A DNA stretch of 7,482 bases from Thermoplasmata archaeon (lineage in GTDB: Archaea; Thermoplasmatota; Thermoplasmata; Sysuiplasmatales; Sysuiplasmataceae), in NCBI GenBank assembly GCA_021811925.1, contig JAKAPY010000081.1:1-7482 (forward strand), read 5' to 3'. Positions 5,544 to 7,482 of this stretch are shown piece after piece. The position numbers and the translations under genes are program-made. The notes beneath the pieces are model-generated. The model searched no databases and was not told the DNA's origin. It was given only the letters and a program-made list of their open reading frames with translations. Each line of letters begins with the position of its first letter. The stretch's first letter is position 1.

Positions 5544-6390
5544 ATTTGCGGTCATTCCCGGCGTCTACAGTCCCTTCACAGCCATGCTTGCCGAGAGGTC
5601 GGGAGCGCAGGCGATATACCTCTCCGGTGGTGCACTCACTTCATCCATGGGCTTACCGGACATAGGCCTGATAACGCTCGATGAACTTGCATCGGCAGTC
5701 AGGAGGATAAGGGAAGCGGTGGACATACCTCTCGTGGTGGATGCGGACACGGGCTTCGGTGAAGCTGTAAACGTATGGAGGACGGTCCGCGTCCTCGAGA
5801 GGGCGGGTGCGGATGCCATTCAGATAGAGGATCAGCGCATGCCGAAAAAGTGCGGCCATCTTGAAGGGAAGGAGGTCGTGCCGCGCGAAGAGATGGTCCA
5901 CAAGATAAGGGCCGCTGTCAGGGCAAGAAAGAATGCCCTCATAGTCGCAAGGACAGACTCCAGGGCCGTCAACGGCCTTGAAGACGCTACTGAACGGGCA
6001 TCGCTGTATTTTGAGGAGGGGGCGGATGTTGTGTTTCCCGAGGCGCTTACCAGCAGGGAGGAGTTCCGTTCATTTGCCCGAACAGCCACGGGGCCGCTTC
6101 TTGCAAACATGACCGAATTCGGAAAGACGCCGCTGATCAGAGCATCGGATTTCAGGAAGTTCGGTTACAGGTATGTCATTTTTCCAGTAACTGCATTCAG
6201 GGCGGCCGCCCGGGCGGAGGAAGCTGTTTTCAAGGAGATTCTCGGGAAGGGAACCCAGTCGGGAATAATGGACAGGCTCATGAGCCGCTCGGAACAGTAT
6301 GAAGTGATCAGGTATGCGAGCTACGGTGAGCTTGACAGGTCCCTTGAGTCCGGGAGCGGAAGGCGCAGTGGCCCGGGAAGAAAGACCTGA
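5518..6390 (+). CDS. prpB: 2-Methylisocitrate lyase
   Basis: PrpB cleaves 2-methylisocitrate to pyruvate and succinate, the last step of the methylcitrate cycle. The 290 residues match the isocitrate lyase/PEP mutase superfamily and specifically PrpB: YLSGGAL (34-40), VDADTGFG (74-81, metal-binding Asp), IQIEDQRMPKKCGH (101-114) with catalytic Cys112 in KKCGH, VARTDS (143-148), FPEAL (173-177), and LANMTEFGKTPL (195-206). The NMTEFG form fits methylisocitrate lyase, and KKCGH excludes PEP mutase and oxaloacetate hydrolase-like members. GTQ and YEVIRYASYGELDRSL near the end align with the E. coli PrpB C-terminus. The start is TTG, overlapping prpD by 26 bp with its own Shine-Dalgarno, so the two genes are co-transcribed. 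After residue 278 there is a short basic tail (SGSGRRSGPGRKT) that looks like a disordered extension. Confidence 0.95.
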   Translation: MSNQLARLEFAVIPGVYSPFTAMLAERSGAQAIYLSGGALTSSMGLPDIGLITLDELASAVRRIREAVDIPLVVDADTGFGEAVNVWRTVRVLERAGADAIQIEDQRMPKKCGHLEGKEVVPREEMVHKIRAAVRARKNALIVARTDSRAVNGLEDATERASLYFEEGADVVFPEALTSREEFRSFARTATGPLLANMTEFGKTPLIRASDFRKFGYRYVIFPVTAFRAAARAEEAVFKEILGKGTQSGIMDRLMSRSEQYEVIRYASYGELDRSLESGSGRRSGPGRKT

Positions 6391-6424
6391 TTTGTTTTAA
6401 CCATGCTAAAAAGTCTGAAGTCAA

Positions 6425-6433
6425 GATTAATAG
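6425..6433 (+). promoter_or_regulatory. Possible internal promoter before the citrate synthase gene
   Basis: GATTAATAG sits in the 122-bp gap after prpB. Initiation about 25 bases on would fall near 6454 and give a leader of about 60 bases ending in a Shine-Dalgarno. The gap is far larger than the prpD/prpB junction, which supports separate expression of the synthase, but the box is only a moderate match. The TTTT at 6394-6397 could end the prpB transcript. Confidence 0.35.
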
Positions 6434-6500
6434 GCAGTGTGGGAATATGCATCCAATTACTGCGTGATGAAAGGATGATGCACGTCATACAGTCAGGAAT

Positions 6501-6508
6501 GGAGTTGT
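6501..6508 (+). promoter_or_regulatory. Ribosome binding site of the citrate synthase gene
   Basis: GGAGTTGT resembles the archaeal GGAGGTGA. The GGAG core ends 8 bases before the ATG at 6513. It supports that start and shows this gene is translated from a leadered mRNA, unlike prpD. Confidence 0.55.
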
Positions 6509-6512
6509 CATA

Positions 6513-7482
6513 ATGGATATAAGCAGCGGGCTTGAGGATGTGTATATAAAACATACGGCACTGACTTCGATCGATGGCGAGAAAGGAGTTCTGAGATACC
6601 GCGGGTACAACATAGACGACCTCGTTGAGCACGCGACGTTTGAGGAGGTCGCATACCTGATGCTTTACGGCGAAATGCCCAAGAGCGACCAGCTCAGGAG
6701 TTTCAAGGCTTCACTTGAAAAGGGCTACACGCTACCATCATATGTCAAGGAAATAATGAGCGAAATGCCCAGTTCCTCCGAGGCATTGACTGTCTACATG
6801 ACTGCTTTTGCAGCCCTTTCCGCAGGCGAAAACGATTTCAAGTGGTCTCCCGAAACAGACAAGAAGAAGGCAGCTGAAATCATCGGCCATGCAGCTGCCG
6901 TTGTTGCAAATGCAAACAGGCACAGCCTCGGCCTTGCCATCAAGGACATGGCACCTTCCGGCAGCTATGCCGGCAGCTTCCTCGAAACAGCACTCGGGCG
7001 CAAGCCAAGCAGCAGGGAAACACAGGTAATGGACCGATCACTCATACTTTACATGGACCACGAGGTCCCGGCCTCAACAACCGCGGCCCTTGTAGCCTGT
7101 TCGACGCTTTCAGACATGTATTCATCCGTTGCGGCTGCGGTGGCTGCGCTCAAGGGGCCCCTGCACGGCGGAGCTGCGGAGGCGGCATACCTCCAGTTTT
7201 CAAGGATCGGCGACCCGTCGAAAGTGGAGAGCTGGTTCAACGAGGAGATAGTGCAGAAGAAGCAGAAGCTGATGGGGTTCGGCCACAGGGTGTACAGGAC
7301 ATACGACCCAAGGATGCGCATCTTCAAGAAAATGGCATCCGAGATTGTGAAACCGCGCGAAGAGAAGAGGATGCTGCAGATTGCAGAGAAGCTCGAGGGT
7401 GAAGGCGTCAGGCAGTTCGGTCCCAAGCACGTCTATCCAAACACGGATTTCTATTCCGGCATTGCGTTCAAGTCAATCGGAT
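6513..7482 (+). CDS. Citrate synthase / 2-methylcitrate synthase (partial, 3' end beyond window)
   Basis: The enzyme condenses acetyl-CoA or propionyl-CoA with oxaloacetate. I translated 323 residues before the window ends; archaeal enzymes are about 380, so roughly 60 are missing. The N-terminus (IKHTALTSIDGEKGVLRYRG, 12-31) is typical of the short, dimeric type II-like class. All three catalytic residues are visible: His218 (KGPLHGG), His258 (MGFGHRVYR) and Asp312 (PNTDFYSG), plus oxaloacetate-binding His183 (DHEVPAS) and Arg267 (YDPR). The motifs resemble the Thermoplasma acidophilum citrate synthase as I remember it. The place after prpD and prpB favours use as 2-methylcitrate synthase, and several archaeal citrate synthases accept both acyl-CoAs, so one enzyme may serve both cycles. 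Sequence alone does not separate gltA from prpC here, so no symbol is given. Confidence 0.9.
   Translation, partial: MDISSGLEDVYIKHTALTSIDGEKGVLRYRGYNIDDLVEHATFEEVAYLMLYGEMPKSDQLRSFKASLEKGYTLPSYVKEIMSEMPSSSEALTVYMTAFAALSAGENDFKWSPETDKKKAAEIIGHAAAVVANANRHSLGLAIKDMAPSGSYAGSFLETALGRKPSSRETQVMDRSLILYMDHEVPASTTAALVACSTLSDMYSSVAAAVAALKGPLHGGAAEAAYLQFSRIGDPSKVESWFNEEIVQKKQKLMGFGHRVYRTYDPRMRIFKKMASEIVKPREEKRMLQIAEKLEGEGVRQFGPKHVYPNTDFYSGIAFKSIG

Noticed and set aside
6200..6211. Perfect 12-bp palindrome GGGCGGCCGCCC
   Set aside because: It lies within prpB and is explained by codons for an Arg/Ala-rich helix (FRAAARAEE); nothing suggests an operator.
6473..6486. Imperfect inverted repeat ATGATGCACGTCAT before the synthase
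   Set aside because: Only the outer four bases pair cleanly; this is within chance for the gap length.

Overview
The window looks archaeal, most likely from the class Thermoplasmata. The partial citrate synthase at the right edge resembles, from memory, the Thermoplasma acidophilum enzyme (DHEVPASTT, LKGPLHGGAAEAA, LMGFGHRVY). Nob1, Csl4 and the METTL5-type methylase are archaeal in form. The tRNA gene encodes no CCA end. Two genes have TATA-like boxes 26-27 bases before their start codons, as expected for leaderless archaeal mRNAs. In four lines counted by hand G+C runs from 48 to 60%, higher than in most cultured Thermoplasmatales. This suggests a less-studied lineage, but the species cannot be named from this sequence.

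Left part (1-3156, all minus strand): an information-processing block. In transcription order it holds a METTL5-like RNA methylase, exosome subunit Csl4, a small acidic coiled-coil protein behind its own candidate promoter, an archaeal-type serine hydroxymethyltransferase (SHMT), and the rRNA maturation nuclease Nob1, which runs off the left edge. Spacing is tight (12 bp, 80 bp, 9 bp, then an ATGA overlap), so this is probably one or two operons. The common theme is RNA maturation and turnover, with SHMT as the metabolic member.

Middle (3157-4232): a 121-bp divergent promoter region, a metallo-beta-lactamase-fold protein with an eroded metal site on the plus strand, then a tRNA-Val(CAC) gene.

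Right part (4233-7482, plus strand): a methylcitrate-cycle cluster. 2-Methylcitrate dehydratase (prpD) overlaps methylisocitrate lyase (prpB) by 26 bp. About 120 bp further on, a citrate/2-methylcitrate synthase begins and runs off the right edge. Together they would condense propionyl-CoA with oxaloacetate, isomerise the product with help from an aconitase not in this window, and cleave it to pyruvate and succinate.

No stretch over 300 bases lacks a gene. I found no mobile element, CRISPR array or origin. I do not see a clearly new multi-gene system. The points most worth a second look are the degenerate MBL protein, the substituted PLP-stacking position of SHMT, the uncharacterised small coiled-coil gene, and the identity of the synthase.
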